The notes below the pieces were generated by a model. It was given only the letters and a program-made list of their open reading frames with translations. It made no database searches and had not been told where the DNA came from. A program made the translations under genes and the position numbers. Below are positions 11,465 through 22,082 of a DNA stretch of 64,000 nucleotides, one piece after another (positions within the stretch are counted from its first letter, which is position 1; every line of letters starts with the position of its first letter). The stretch is taken from the NCBI GenBank assembly GCA_003116995.1, contig BDSL01000044.1, forward strand, positions 1-64,000, written 5' to 3'. The DNA comes from Yamagishiella unicocca (Eukaryota > Chlorophyta > Chlorophyceae > Chlamydomonadales > Volvocaceae).

Positions 11465-11504
11465 GAACCGCATCAGCGTCACACGCATGGCGCTGATGCG
11501 GTTC
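11465..11504. repeat. 14-bp perfect inverted repeat
   Basis: GAACCGCATCAGCG at 11465-11478 is matched exactly by CGCTGATGCGGTTC at 11491-11504 with a 12-nt spacer. A smaller hairpin, ATCAGCA-ataaa-TGCTGAT, follows near 11702. No gene is recognisable between 11410 and 12190. Confidence 0.75.
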
Positions 11505-12189
11505 AGACTAGGTTGCTGGGATCTTGAAGCCAATCGCCCTAGGCCCCTAGGGGTTGAGCCCGAGCGGATAGAGTACGATAGAGTAGTCTGCCGTTTTTGC
11601 GCGATCGATTCGAGGGATACGGTCGGTAGAAGAGGAATTACGCGTACGCGTGCGTCCTGCTTGAATGCCCAGCAGCCTGCGCCGAACGAAATGGGGTTTT
11701 CATCAGCAATAAATGCTGATTACGGATGATGACGGTCATGATGAAAAGACAGGAACCGTCTTCTTCGTGAAGCAGATGATCGTGTATGTTCTCTTCGGTT
11801 TAGTATGCGTGGATGGACGAGCATGTGGAGGATGGGATCGCGTGCTGTCCGGGCGTTGACGACTGGCCTTGGCGTACGTACCTGCTGGTTGTCATTCTTG
11901 TGGGGGACCCGCGCGCTGTTGTATGTGCATACCGTCAGGCTCGAACTTGTCATCTGGTCCTGGGGCCCCTAGTGCTGGCATGACGTTTCTAGAGCAGTAG
12001 CATGCAGCGCCGCCACCGGAAATGCCAGCATAGTAATAACGCCAGCATTATACTACGCAATTCGTCGCCTATGGTTGGCGGGAGCTTCCTTGGGCCGCCA
12101 GCGCCGGCCCGGTGTCCCCTCGCCTCGCTGCACCACGGATGGAATTGCCCCTTGCTCGTGCAATGTTCGGTAAGCCTGCCGGTCTATCT

Positions 12190-13015
12190 GCCGGTCTTAC
12201 TTTCCGGTTCTATATGCGCGTTGAGCCCCGCTAGGGGCGGGTCCGTGTTTCTTGGGATGAGAGGCGGCTGGTTCCGATGCTTGCATCGTTGCGGCGCTTC
12301 ACTGGTTCGTCGGTTGCTGAGTTGTTAGGTTGGTTGATGGTCGGTTCCTGATATTATTATTATTATTATTATTACATTACGCCGGCACTACTGTAGGCCT
12401 GGCATGTTGTTAAGGGGGCGGGGCGGTGAGGGCATCAGTACACCCTATACGCTCGCGCCACCAGTACCAATCCACCTCATATCGCTAAGGCCCACGCCAC
12501 ATTATCGCTGTGGAACACGACCAGTTAGTGCAACTCGCCGGAGGCTGGTGCTCCTGCCACATCCCTAACTCATATTTGTATCAATTTTGAGATTCAAGCG
12601 CTCTCCGGAAACCGGTCTTCCGCCAGCTCCATGTCCAGCATGCCGCCATGCTTGGTGTACTTGAGTGTACTTGATGGTTGAGCCACCCGTAGGACGCACA
12701 CGCTCCCGTCTCTGGCCTAAGCCCCAACACTTCATACTAGAGTTAGTCCTCCCTAACCACACCGATGGCTATTGGCTGCCCGCACCATCGGGATCGGCGG
12801 TTCCTGATAGGGGAGCCTCTAGTGCAAATTCCCCCTGGGGTACTGGCTGCTGCTCTGTGTGCCTACGGCCTGTCGATTTGGTGTTCTGGTGATTTGCCTT
12901 CTGTTTGTTCCGGTACACGCCGGTCTTTGTCTCCTCCGTCTTTCTCAGTGTCAGGCGACGTGCCCGATGGTTCTACCTCTCGGTCTGGAACCCACGCACT
13001 GTAACCGTGGAACGC
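12190..13015 (+). mobile_element. LINE 3' end (L1-like family), interrupted by SINE copy A
   Basis: 12190-12341 and 12810-13015 together match the 3' region of the LINE at 16050-16390 in order: tttccggttctatatgcgcg, gatgagaggcggctggttcc, ttcctgataggggagcctct, gcctacggcctgtc, gtgtcaggcg, ggttctacctc-tcggtctggaaccc, then gtaaccgt. The SINE at 12342-12809 splits it. The piece ends at the family's usual 3' terminus and abuts the next LINE fragment. Confidence 0.75.
12342..12809 (-). mobile_element. SINE copy A (5'-truncated), with 12-bp target duplication
   Basis: The minus strand matches the body of SINE copy B (14464-14882), starting right after the tRNA-like head and ending with a short AAT tail (read as ATT at 12353-12374). 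It is flanked by CGGTTCCTGATA at 12342-12353 and 12798-12809, a target duplication overlapping the element ends by a few bases. The tRNA-like head is missing. It inserted into a LINE 3' UTR. Confidence 0.8.
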
Positions 13016-13054
13016 AGAGATTATAGCCTCTAAACCCGGTTCTGTACGGAAGCC

Positions 13055-14337
13055 GTACATATGGCTCGGGGGGTTGGCATCCGGCTTGCGGTAGGGGCGG
13101 GCAACATAACCACCGCGGTGCAGTTTGCCGACGACACTCAGGTAGGTGCTGTTGGAGGGGCCAGCGGAAGTGCCGGCTTTACTGGCGTCCATGGAGGTGT
13201 ACGCTCAAGCCTCTGGGCAACAGCTGAACCTGGATAAGGTTGAGCTACTGCCAATTGGCGTCGAGGGACCTAGCCCGCATGACATGGGTTGGTTGAAGGT
13301 TGTAGCATCGGCCACGGCGCTGAATCTGCCGTTTACTGACGTAGGGGGGTCCCCAATGTTGGACTGGGAGTCACAAAGGGACAAGGTATTAAGTAGGTTC
13401 TCGCGGATTGCAAGGCTACGCCTGTCCACGTTTGGCAGGGCGACAGCAGCCGCAGCATATGGGATGCACCGTGTCACCTGGCACATGGAGCATGGGGGCC
13501 TACCCCCAGACACCATAGTGGAAGGGTTAGAGCGGGTGGCGGCGAAGCTCATTGACCGGGATTTAGCCCCAGATGCTAGGGAGCGCCGAGCAACAGGTGT
13601 CCCACAGCAGCTGCTGGTCGGGCACCCATCCCTCGGGGGCTTTGGGGCCATTGCCCTCAAGGAGCACGTATGCAATGGGCGCGCTGGGCTGGTTGGGCCC
13701 TGCGTTTTGTACTGGCAATGGCGGGCCCCCGGGAGCGCCGGCCCCCATGGGTCAGCTGCCTTAGCATTTACCTGAGGGGGTGCATCCGGCGTTTGGACCT
13801 CTGAATCTGCTCACAGCACAAGGCAGGGGCCCGTGGATGGGAGCGGACGAGATGCCGGCTGATATCCGACGGGTGATCACGGCGCTCGCGGCCTTGCCCC
13901 CGGTACAAGACATCGCTAGCGAGCCGTTGGTGCCAGGCCCGTGGTGTGTACACGTGCCGATTTGGGGCAACCCGCTCCTCCCAGCCTGCCAGTCTGGATG
14001 GGCAGATGGTGGTCGGCAGGAGGCCGGGCTTGGAATACTTACACCCAGAACTGGTGGGGTGCTGGGCCATTAAGACGTTGGGCGATGTTCTGACGGCTCG
14101 TGATGGACTTCGGGACTTCTTAGTTGCGTCCGAGGCGGCGGTGCAGACGGCATGGCCAGCGGGATGGCGGGGGCTCGTCGTCCGAGTCTTAGATCCGCGG
14201 CGGTCAAGAGCAGCGAAGACGTTTCTGGGGCTTGATCGGTGGCAGGAATGTACGGGGGCGCTGGAAGCGTTGCTAGCTGAGGTGCCAACCCCGTGGAAGC
14301 AAGCAGCGGCACTGGTGATGCCGGTTTCCTCCCAGGG
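13055..14337 (+). pseudogene. LINE reverse transcriptase fragment (L1-like), 5' part
   Basis: GIRLAVGAGNITTAVQFADD (to 13135) is the end of reverse transcriptase with the FADD form of the catalytic YxDD box. Then ASGQQLNLDKVELLPIG and the thumb region follow in a frame shifted by a four-base GTAG insertion at about 13140. A further frame runs to VPTPWKQAAALVMPVSSQG at 14337, where the SINE breaks it. The fragment lacks the upstream endonuclease and most of the polymerase, so it is 5'-truncated. Frame changes also occur near 13775 and 13950. Confidence 0.75.
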
Positions 14338-15186
<849 letters not shown>

Positions 15187-16017
15187 CTACCTGGGATAGA
15201 GGAAGTGGGGTCCATGCTCACCGCACGGTTGGGGTGGCGGTTGGGCGGGGGGGAGCCGCTGGCGCTGCGGGATATATATGACTGTTCGGGTTGGGACGGC
15301 TGTGCAACTGGTCGAGTTCGCGGACGCCCGGCGGGCCGCGCATGAGAAATTTGTGCGCGAAGCGCTTGGGGGTACCGGGCCTGTCCTGCCAGCGGCCCTG
15401 AATGCCTTGCAGCAAGTGTTCCGTCCGGCGGCTCTGGTCTGGCATGAAGTGGGAGCCGGCCTATAAGGAGGGATGGTGGCGGTTGGCTGTGGATGGGATC
15501 CCCCTCCTAGGGAACTCTCATATGCGGACGGCAGCAGCAGCCCCCTGTGGGTGCGGTGTGCCGGCTGGAGAGTCTCCAGGGGCGGGTACCCCCCGCTTAC
15601 ACCACTTTTGGTTCTGCCCGGTGGCTCAAGCAGTGATTGCCCAACTCGAGACCCAGCTCGGTGCAGGGGTGACACGGGCGCAAGTTTGGTTGGTGCAAGC
15701 ACCTACCGAGGTACAGTCCTGCGTCTGGGATGTAGTAGTCCTGGCGGCTATTACTGCCATGGAGGTGGGGCGCCGTTTTATGGCCGCGGCCTTGAAAAGG
15801 GCGGGGGCTGGTGGTCCCCCTCTTACTCCGGGTAGTGGTCTTCTGGATCGTGCCGTTCGCCGTGGGGTGGTGGAGTTTTGGGCCCTGCTGAGGGGCTTTG
15901 CTGCGCTGGGGCTTCCCCAGAAAGGCTGGGATGCAGTGGGGCCTCGGCATCCTTTCTTGCGGGTTGTCGCCAATCGCCTTGTGTGTGGGGGACCGGCTGA
16001 GGTACTGGTGGATTCCT
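15187..16017 (+). pseudogene. LINE ORF C-terminus with zinc-knuckle (zf-RVT-like)
   Basis: This continues the ORF broken by SINE copy B: LPGIEEVGSMLTARLGWRLG, then VQLVEFADARRAAHEKFVRE, a frameshift near 15440, and WWRLAVDGIPLLGNSHMRT. The CGCGVPAGE...RLHHFWFCPVAQ pattern (about 15549-15633) fits the cysteine/histidine knuckle that follows reverse transcriptase in L1-type elements. The frame runs through LPQKGWDAVGPRHPFLRVVA to a stop at 16017. At least two frameshifts make it non-functional. Confidence 0.75.
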
Positions 16018-16390
16018 GATCGGCTCGGGTTGTCGTGGGGAGCGGGGTTTCCCGTGCGTGCTTCATACTTTCTGGCTATATAGGCGTGTTGCGCCCTACT
16101 AGGGGTCCGTGCCTTATGGGATGAGAGGTGGCTGGTTCCGATGTTTGCATCATTGCGGCGCTTCACTGGTCCGTCGGGTGCTGGGCTGTTAGGTTGGTTG
16201 GTGGCCAGTTCCTGATAGGGGAGCCTCTAGTGCAAATTCCCCCTGGGGTGCTGGCTGCTGCTCTGTATGCCTACGGCCTGTCAATTTGGTATTCTGGTGG
16301 TTTGCCTTTGTTTCGGTGCATGTCGGTATTTGTTTCCTCCGTCTTGTTCAGTGTCAGGCGATGCGCCCGATGGTTCTACCTCTTGGTCTA
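16018..16390 (+). mobile_element. LINE 3' UTR and 3' terminus
   Basis: This is the reference copy of the 3' region found at eight or more other places in the window. The order is gatgagaggtggctggttcc, cctgataggggagcctctag, gcctacggcctgtc, ttgcctttgtttcggtgcat, gtgtcaggcgatgcgcccga, ggttctacctcttggtct. The usual end (ggaacccactgtaaccgttac plus an ACA tail) is missing, because the sequence turns into its own inverse at 16390. Confidence 0.75.
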
Positions 16391-16408
16391 GACCAAGAGG
16401 TAGAACCA
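16371..16408. repeat. 38-bp perfect palindrome at LINE tail
   Basis: TGGTTCTACCTCTTGGTCT is followed directly by its exact reverse complement, with no spacer (centre at 16389/16390). The left arm is the LINE 3' terminus; the right arm is the same sequence inverted. Confidence 0.95.
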
Positions 16409-17080
16409 AAAACCCTCTTGTTTCGGCATTCTGCCTTCGCAGCGAGAGCGCTATCGTCGTTTTTCTCGTTTTAAGCTTTTATTTCCCACCCACCTCGCTC
16501 CTTGCAGGAAAAACTCCCGGCCTTGCCCGGCGGCGGTGACCGTAGGGCGCCGCTCCCTACCTTCGTGTGTCGGTCGCGGAGTCGAGGATAGGTGTTGTTC
16601 GCTCGGGGTGGGGTCTCTCGGGTGTTGTGGCCGTCGCTTCGGGCGGCCGTTGGGGCGGCAAGGGGCCAGCCCTCCGTCAGGGTTTGTTCCGGTGTATGTG
16701 CGGCAAGGGGCCAGCCCTCCGGTCCGCGCGTTTGGGTTCCGGTTTGGTTGTTCGGGTTTCGGTTCGGTTGCCGCCCGCTTCTCTTGGCGTGTTGTCTTCT
16801 CGGGGCCCGCCGTCGGGGTCCCCGTTGGCCCTGTTGGGGTCTTGTGTTTTGGGGCCTGGTCGGCGTCCGGTGCTTTTGTGTTGTGCGCGGCGGCCCGCGG
16901 TCGCCCGGGTCGGGTGGCGACGCGGCGCCGCGCGCGCAGCGCGGGTTTTCGCGGCGGTTGTGTGCGTGCTCTCTGCTGTGTAAGCTTACACAACACCTTA
17001 AGGCAGGTCCAAATCAGCGGCGGTCCCTCCGGTCGCTCCCCCCTCCTGTTCCCCTCGAGCTGAGGCTCCGTCGGCACCGT
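16409..17080. repeat. GC-rich dispersed-repeat-like block, ends in 16-bp palindrome
   Basis: This stretch is strongly GC-biased, with the repeated phrase ggcaaggggccagccctccg at 16659 and 16703. Several overlapping frames (175 and 138 codons plus, 208 minus) have biased composition and no recognisable domain. It is similar in style to the repeats at 18.5, 30.2 and 61.7 kb. TGTGTAAGCTTACACA at 16976-16991 is a perfect palindrome. Confidence 0.4.
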
Positions 17081-18175
17081 GAAACATTACCCAGCAATGA
17101 CGAGAGCAATGTTATAGGAGACTGTAGTACCGAAGGCAGTAATAATGGGCAATAATGACAAAAATCCGCCGCCTCGCTCGCTCTGAATGAGACGCCATCG
17201 TCAACGAATTGAGCCTAATATGTAGTCTGCAGGCTGTGTATATGTGTGACTACTACTGAAATTAGGTCAAGCCACATACGTACGATTTGTCGTGTTCTTG
17301 AACAAAAGAAAAAAGGCCCCTACTGTACCTCAAGCAAATGGCAGAATGGCGGCCAAATATCTACGTAGCTACGTAGGAAACTTTTAGAAGACGATAATAG
17401 GACCAGGTCTATCTCGATACCGTTGTTGTAATAGTAACAACGAAGTCGACAAACTTAAGTCAACCGACGGTCTGAGTTTCAAATGTTCCGGGGGTAGTTG
17501 TGACCGCGCGCCGCAGCGAATCGCTACGCATAACTAGCCAAGCAAAGCAAGAGGAGCGAGGCAGCTATAAATAAACAGATTACAACGGCCTTCATCCCAA
17601 TCGGTGAAGGCGTACAGCCAGTTCCTGTCCTCTGCTGTACTTACAGAGAATAACGTTGAAGCCGGCCTCGCTCGGCGACGACACACCGTCTGCTGGCCCC
17701 CAAGCAACGCACACAGCTGCAGGGCTGCGGGGTTGCAGCCCCTCTATCTGTCATCTCTGCGGGCTCCGCTAATCGGCTTGGAACTACGTACGTACGTACT
17801 CGCTCGTCTTCCCTCCCTGCCTGCTGTATGCCTCACGGCCTGCCGACGACGACTCACGGCAGTAGTAATAGTAGTCCTGCCGTCTCGGCAAAACATGCAT
17901 TATTAAGTACGTAAGGGCTGTTTAAATTGCACCAATGGCCGGCGGTTGCACCACCTACCTCGGCTACAAATAAATCCGCTCTCAATTTGCCCGTATGCCG
18001 CGCGCACGCAGGGGGCCGCCAGCGGGTGCAACACACACACGCTACGCTACGGGTTGCCCCAGCGGGCGAGCTCGCTTCAAATAAATAAACGTGACTAGTA
18101 CTTGATCGGTCCCATAGCTGCTGCGCGCCCACGTAAGGGTGGGACGGCGGGTACAATATATAACATTTAGCCTAA
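17081..18175. other. No recognisable gene
   Basis: Short frames only. The region holds several TACGTA-rich stretches (for example acgtacgtacgtac near 17785), which recur elsewhere in the repeat-rich part of the window. I see no coding or RNA feature I can support. Confidence 0.5.
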
Positions 18176-18179
18176 ATAA

Positions 18180-18332
18180 AGTATGCCTACGGCCTGTCAA
18201 CTTGGTATTCTGGTGGTTTGCCTTTGTTTCGGTGCATGTCGGTATTTGTTTCCTCCGTCTTGTTCAGTGTCAGGCGATGCGCCCGATGGTTCTACCTCTT
18301 GGTCTGGAACCCACTGTAACCGTTACAACAAC
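18180..18332 (+). mobile_element. LINE 3' tail, severely 5'-truncated
   Basis: Starts at gcctacggcctgtcaacttg and runs through tttgcctttgtttcggtgca, gtgtcaggcgatgcgcccga and ggttctacctcttggtctgg to the family terminus cactgtaaccgttacaacaa. About 150 bp survive, as expected from abortive reverse transcription. Confidence 0.8.
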
Positions 18333-18449
18333 ACGGCGCGCGGCAGATAGCCGTCAATCAACCAACGTGACACTCAGAAGGCGATAATAATAAGCTCCGT
18401 CTCCAAGAACGAAGGTACGATATACGATATACGGCATCCACCGCGCCAA

Positions 18450-19030
18450 CCACGTACGTACGCAGCAAAAGGTATATGAGCACAACCAAGCAAGGAGCAT
18501 TCCAAGCAACAAAGCTAGCAAGCAGGACACCCCAGACAGCAGCCCACATGAACAAGCAAAGGTCAAGACGCGCCAGCCCACCAGAGATACAACGCAGATA
18601 GCAAGAAGACATAAATGCATACAATCAAGCCAGAGCTAGCGCGGCAGCCAGCAGATGACGCCCCGCCCCAAAGGTACAGGAAAAAAGGGACACCCCGCCG
18701 CGCCAAAGGCGGCGACGGGGCCCCTGCCTACAGATAGACAAAACAGCACACGCAGGCACCCTACGTAGCATAGGCCCACTGTCAGGAACAACGGCGAGAT
18801 AGAGCAGCAAATAAACATCCCGGACCGAGCGACGCGCCCAACGAAGGCACCACCCACGCACCCGAAAAAGAGCGCCAAAACCATACAACCGGCCAGGAAA
18901 GGGAACTTCAGCAGCACGACGGGCAGTCCTAACGAACCCACGCACGGGGATGTGGAAAACAAAAAAACCGGGCAGACGGACGGCGCCCAACGCAGCACGC
19001 AGGCACACCCAACAAGACGGTCACAGACGA
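18450..19030 (-). repeat. Dispersed repeat B, copy 1
   Basis: It shares blocks with 61.7-62.2 kb in the same orientation, such as ggaacttcagca-gcacgacgggcagtcc and cagacggacggcgcccaacg versus cagacggcgccccagg. Both copies give similar minus-strand peptides (CDRLVG..., TARRAAEVPF...GRL). No enzyme domain is recognisable, so the peptides may be incidental. A third similar copy is at 47.99-48.42 kb and a plus-oriented one at 30.19-30.58 kb. Confidence 0.55.
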
Positions 19031-19047
19031 CAGAGACAACTACGTGA

Positions 19048-19420
19048 ATGCTGCGTTGGGGCTTCCCCAGAAAGGCTGGGATGCAGTACGTAGTGGGGCC
19101 TCGGCATCCTTTCTTGCGGGTTGTCGCCAGCAGTCGCCTTGTGTGCGGGGGACCGGCTGAGATGCTGGTGGATTCGTGATCGCTCGGTCCGGGTTGTTTT
19201 GGGGAGCGGGGTCTCCCGTGCTTCTTACTTTCCGGTTCTATATGCGCGTTGAGCCCTGCTAGGGTTCCGTGTTTTTTTGGATGAGAGGCGGCTGGTTCCG
19301 ATGCTTGCATCGTTGCGGCGCTTCACTGGTTCGTCGGTTGCAACCGACGAACCCAGCAATTGCTTGGTTATTAGGTTGCCGTGGTTGGTGGTCGGTTCCT
19401 GATAGGGGAGCCTCTAGTTG
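19048..19420 (+). mobile_element. LINE 3' fragment with internal palindrome
   Basis: It matches 15900-16225: ttggggcttccccagaaagg, ggcctcggcatcctttcttg, gggttgtcgcca, gatgagaggcggctggttcc, and ends at ttcctgataggggagcctct. An insertion at 19341 creates the 26-bp perfect palindrome GGTTCGTCGGTTG/CAACCGACGAACC (19328-19353). Confidence 0.8.
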
Positions 19421-19580
19421 TTGTTGTAACGGTTACAGTAGTGGGTTCCAGACCAACCAAGAGGTAAAACTAACCATCAGGCACATCGCCTGACACTGAG
19501 AAAGACGGCGGAGGAAACAAACACCGACATGCACCGGAACAAAGACAAACCACCAGAACACCAAATCGACAGGCCGTAGG
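19421..19580 (-). mobile_element. LINE 3' tail in inverted orientation
   Basis: Minus-strand copy of the family 3' end, starting with ttgttgttgtaacggttaca and passing through gggttccagaccaa, gcctgacactgag and accggaacaaagac to caggccgtaggc. It joins the plus-oriented LINE fragment at 19420, so the two form a convergent junction. Confidence 0.8.
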
Positions 19581-19583
19581 CAC

Positions 19584-20799
19584 ACGTCGTCCTCGCTCGG
19601 CAAATCTTCTGCCCGGCGTTAAATAAGCACAGCGCTGTCACGCACTGGACGTCGAGCGCCCATACATAAAATGTGGAGAGGTCCGCCAAAACCACCCGCC
19701 ACTGCTGGCTGGTGGCAGACGTTTCTAGGATTTTAACGGAAATCATTGATTGTCGAAACCGACAAGGATGCATGGGCGGAAGGGCAGGCATTATCTCCTT
19801 ATTACGCCGATTGCCACGGGGTTGCTTGGCGTAGCATGTTGTAGTGCAGCAGGTGATGGATGGGTTTTAGGGTGGTTTACACGTGTAACCGTTACAACAA
19901 GCAGCCAGCTACCATACTATAGGCGTACTAACTACATACGCGCACCAACGCGCACGGGGGAGAAATAATAATAAGGTTACGCTGGCGCTAGGCCTTGCGT
20001 GTGGGGGAGAAACGTAAAAACCAAACAGCCCGCGGCCCATCCAGAAGGCACCAGAGAGCGAGGCAGACAAGTAAGCGGCACATGACGAACACGACGGAAG
20101 CAGTGCAGGCTCGTGGCTATGGACAGCTTGCTTGTCGGCCTGTCTGCCTGTTTTATTTTGGTTTTACCCCCTGCTGCTGTGCGTTTTCTTACGCCTATCC
20201 TAGCTAGTTGTCGCTGTCGTCTGTGCGTGAGTGTGTTGCTCGCTTGCTTGGTGGGTGTATGTGCGGCCCAGCAGGCAGGTAGGCACGTGCCTACCTGGGG
20301 CGCCGTCGTCGGCCCGGATGGAATAATCGTGTTTGCCCAGCCTTGGGCTTGATTTGCTGGGCCTTTTTCAAGGACTCCAAAAGAACTTGCTTCCTACTTC
20401 AGTTGTTTTCGGCAAGTTTGCGTACAGTGTTCACGGAACTGCGTGCTAGCGCCTGCGTTTGGGACCCATAGGCGTGTCCCACGGCACAACCACGTGGCCC
20501 AGCTGGGCGCCCACCCATATGGGTGATGCATCACCTGCTGCACTACAACATGCTACGCCAAGCTTGGCAACCCCGTGGCAATCGGCGTAAGGAGATAATG
20601 CCTGCCCTTCCGCCCATGCATCCTTGTCGGTCTCGACAATCAATGATCCATTTAAATCCTAGAAACGTCTGCCACCAGCCAGTGGCGGGCGGTTTTGGCG
20701 GACGACCTCTCCACATTTTATGTATGGGCGCTCGACGTCCAGTGACAGCGCTGTGCTTATTTAACACCGGCCGAGCGAGGACGACGACTACGTATGTAT
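19584..20799. mobile_element. Foldback element with ~275-bp inverted arms
   Basis: Arm 1 (19584-19858) and arm 2 (20527-20799) are nearly identical in inverted orientation. Arm 2 reads tcacctgctgcactacaaca, ggcaatcggcgtaaggagat, cgtctgccaccagcc, ccacattttatgtatgggcg, acagcgctgtgcttattta; arm 1 is the reverse complement with few changes. The ~670-bp centre contains a LINE-terminus remnant (gtaaccgttacaacaa at 19882) and a dispersed-repeat-like block, but no transposase. It looks like a non-autonomous foldback or MITE-like element. Confidence 0.75.
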
Positions 20800-21099
20800 G
20801 TATCGTACTCAGGCGGGGGCGGGTGAGGGTACGGTAGTTGCCCGAAGTTGCCCGCCGAGCGCGAACGAAACAGCTAGCCTCAACCTTGCTTGCTTACGAT
20901 CGAATCATTGCAGCAGTACGTATTAAGTACGTATTAACTGTTACAGTACTAATTGGGCCCCAGACATTAATGGGTAGTAGTAGTAACTGCTGCTATCTAG
21001 CTACAGTAGTGGGCCCCAGCAGGCCGAACGTAATTTAAGGTAGAGCGTGAGTATTGGTACCAGAAATCACGAAGGATGCTGAAAATGGATCTCTAGAAC

Positions 21100-21265
21100 C
21101 ATTGTGAACTGTCAAGACAGACCGACAAGATGTATGCAAGTGCGTTCGGCGGGAAGCAAGGCCGGCAGCAGCATTATCTTCTTTACGCCGATTGTCACGG
21201 GTTTGGCTGTTCGGTGCAGCCTGTTAGAGGTGCAGGTGCGCTGCAGGTGATGGGCGTCTAATTGG
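21100..21265 (+). repeat. Partial arm of the foldback family
   Basis: gaactgtcaagacagaccga, ttacgccgattgtcacgggt and gcaggtgatgggcg match, with divergence, the arm at 19750-19860 and the copy at 61520-61620. It is a single arm in the same orientation as arm 1. Confidence 0.6.
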
Positions 21266-21587
21266 TTTTGGGGCACGCGTACGCCTATGGGTCTTAAACA
21301 ATCGCTCGCTCGCAGCTCCGTGACAATTTGTGTACCAACTTTGCCGGGAAAATAGTATGATGATAAGCTTTCGTTGGGTCGTCCCTGTAACGGGGACAGA
21401 TACATAGACACGGCGGCCGGCCAAGCGAAGGTCCCACGAAGTTGCGCGCACGGAATATGCTGCTGCTGCTGGATGGTCACATGATGACGAAAATATTCCC
21501 GCATGAACTACTACTACTGTTGTGAATGCTGCGTGCTGGAGCAGATGAGCGATAAGCCACCACTTCTGCATAATAGTAGTAGTATGC

Positions 21588-21783
21588 GTGCCTACGGCCT
21601 GTCAATTTGGTGTTCTGCGTGGTGGTTTGCCTTTGTTTCGGTGCATGTCGGTGTTCTGCGTGGTGGTTTGCCTTTGTTTCGGTGCATGTCGGTTTTTGTT
21701 TCCTCCGTCTTGTTCAGTGTCAGGCGATGCGCCCGATGGTTCTACCTCTTGGTCTGGAACCCACTGTAACCGTTACAACAACA
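21588..21783 (+). mobile_element. LINE 3' tail with internal 45-bp duplication
   Basis: Same family terminus (to cactgtaaccgttacaacaa). The segment ggtgttctgcgtggtggttt...cggtgcatgtc is present twice in a row (about 21609-21692), which is not seen in the other copies. Confidence 0.8.
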
Positions 21784-21904
21784 AGAGTGAATCGTTACTG
21801 GTATGAATCGATGTCTGGACAGGGTTACAAGGACCCACTGGAAACTACTACATACCTAGGTAACGGCGGGTAGGCCTACCGTTACCGTTGCGACGGCTGA
21901 AGCG

Positions 21905-22082
21905 GACGCGGACTGCAGCAGTGTATGCTATGTACGCTAATTGGTTTTGGTAATCTTTACGTACGTAATATAATTGTGCCTGTAATATAAATAATTCCGC
22001 GGACTGCAGTGTATGTACGCTAATTGGTTTTCGTAATCTTTACGTACGTAATATAATTGTGCGTGCCGGTAATATAACTAAC
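21905..22082. repeat. Tandem duplication, ~90-bp unit
   Basis: gcggactgcag-tgtatg, tgtacgctaattggtttt, aatctttacgtacgtaatat and aattgtgc occur twice in order, starting near 21908 and 22000. Confidence 0.8.
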
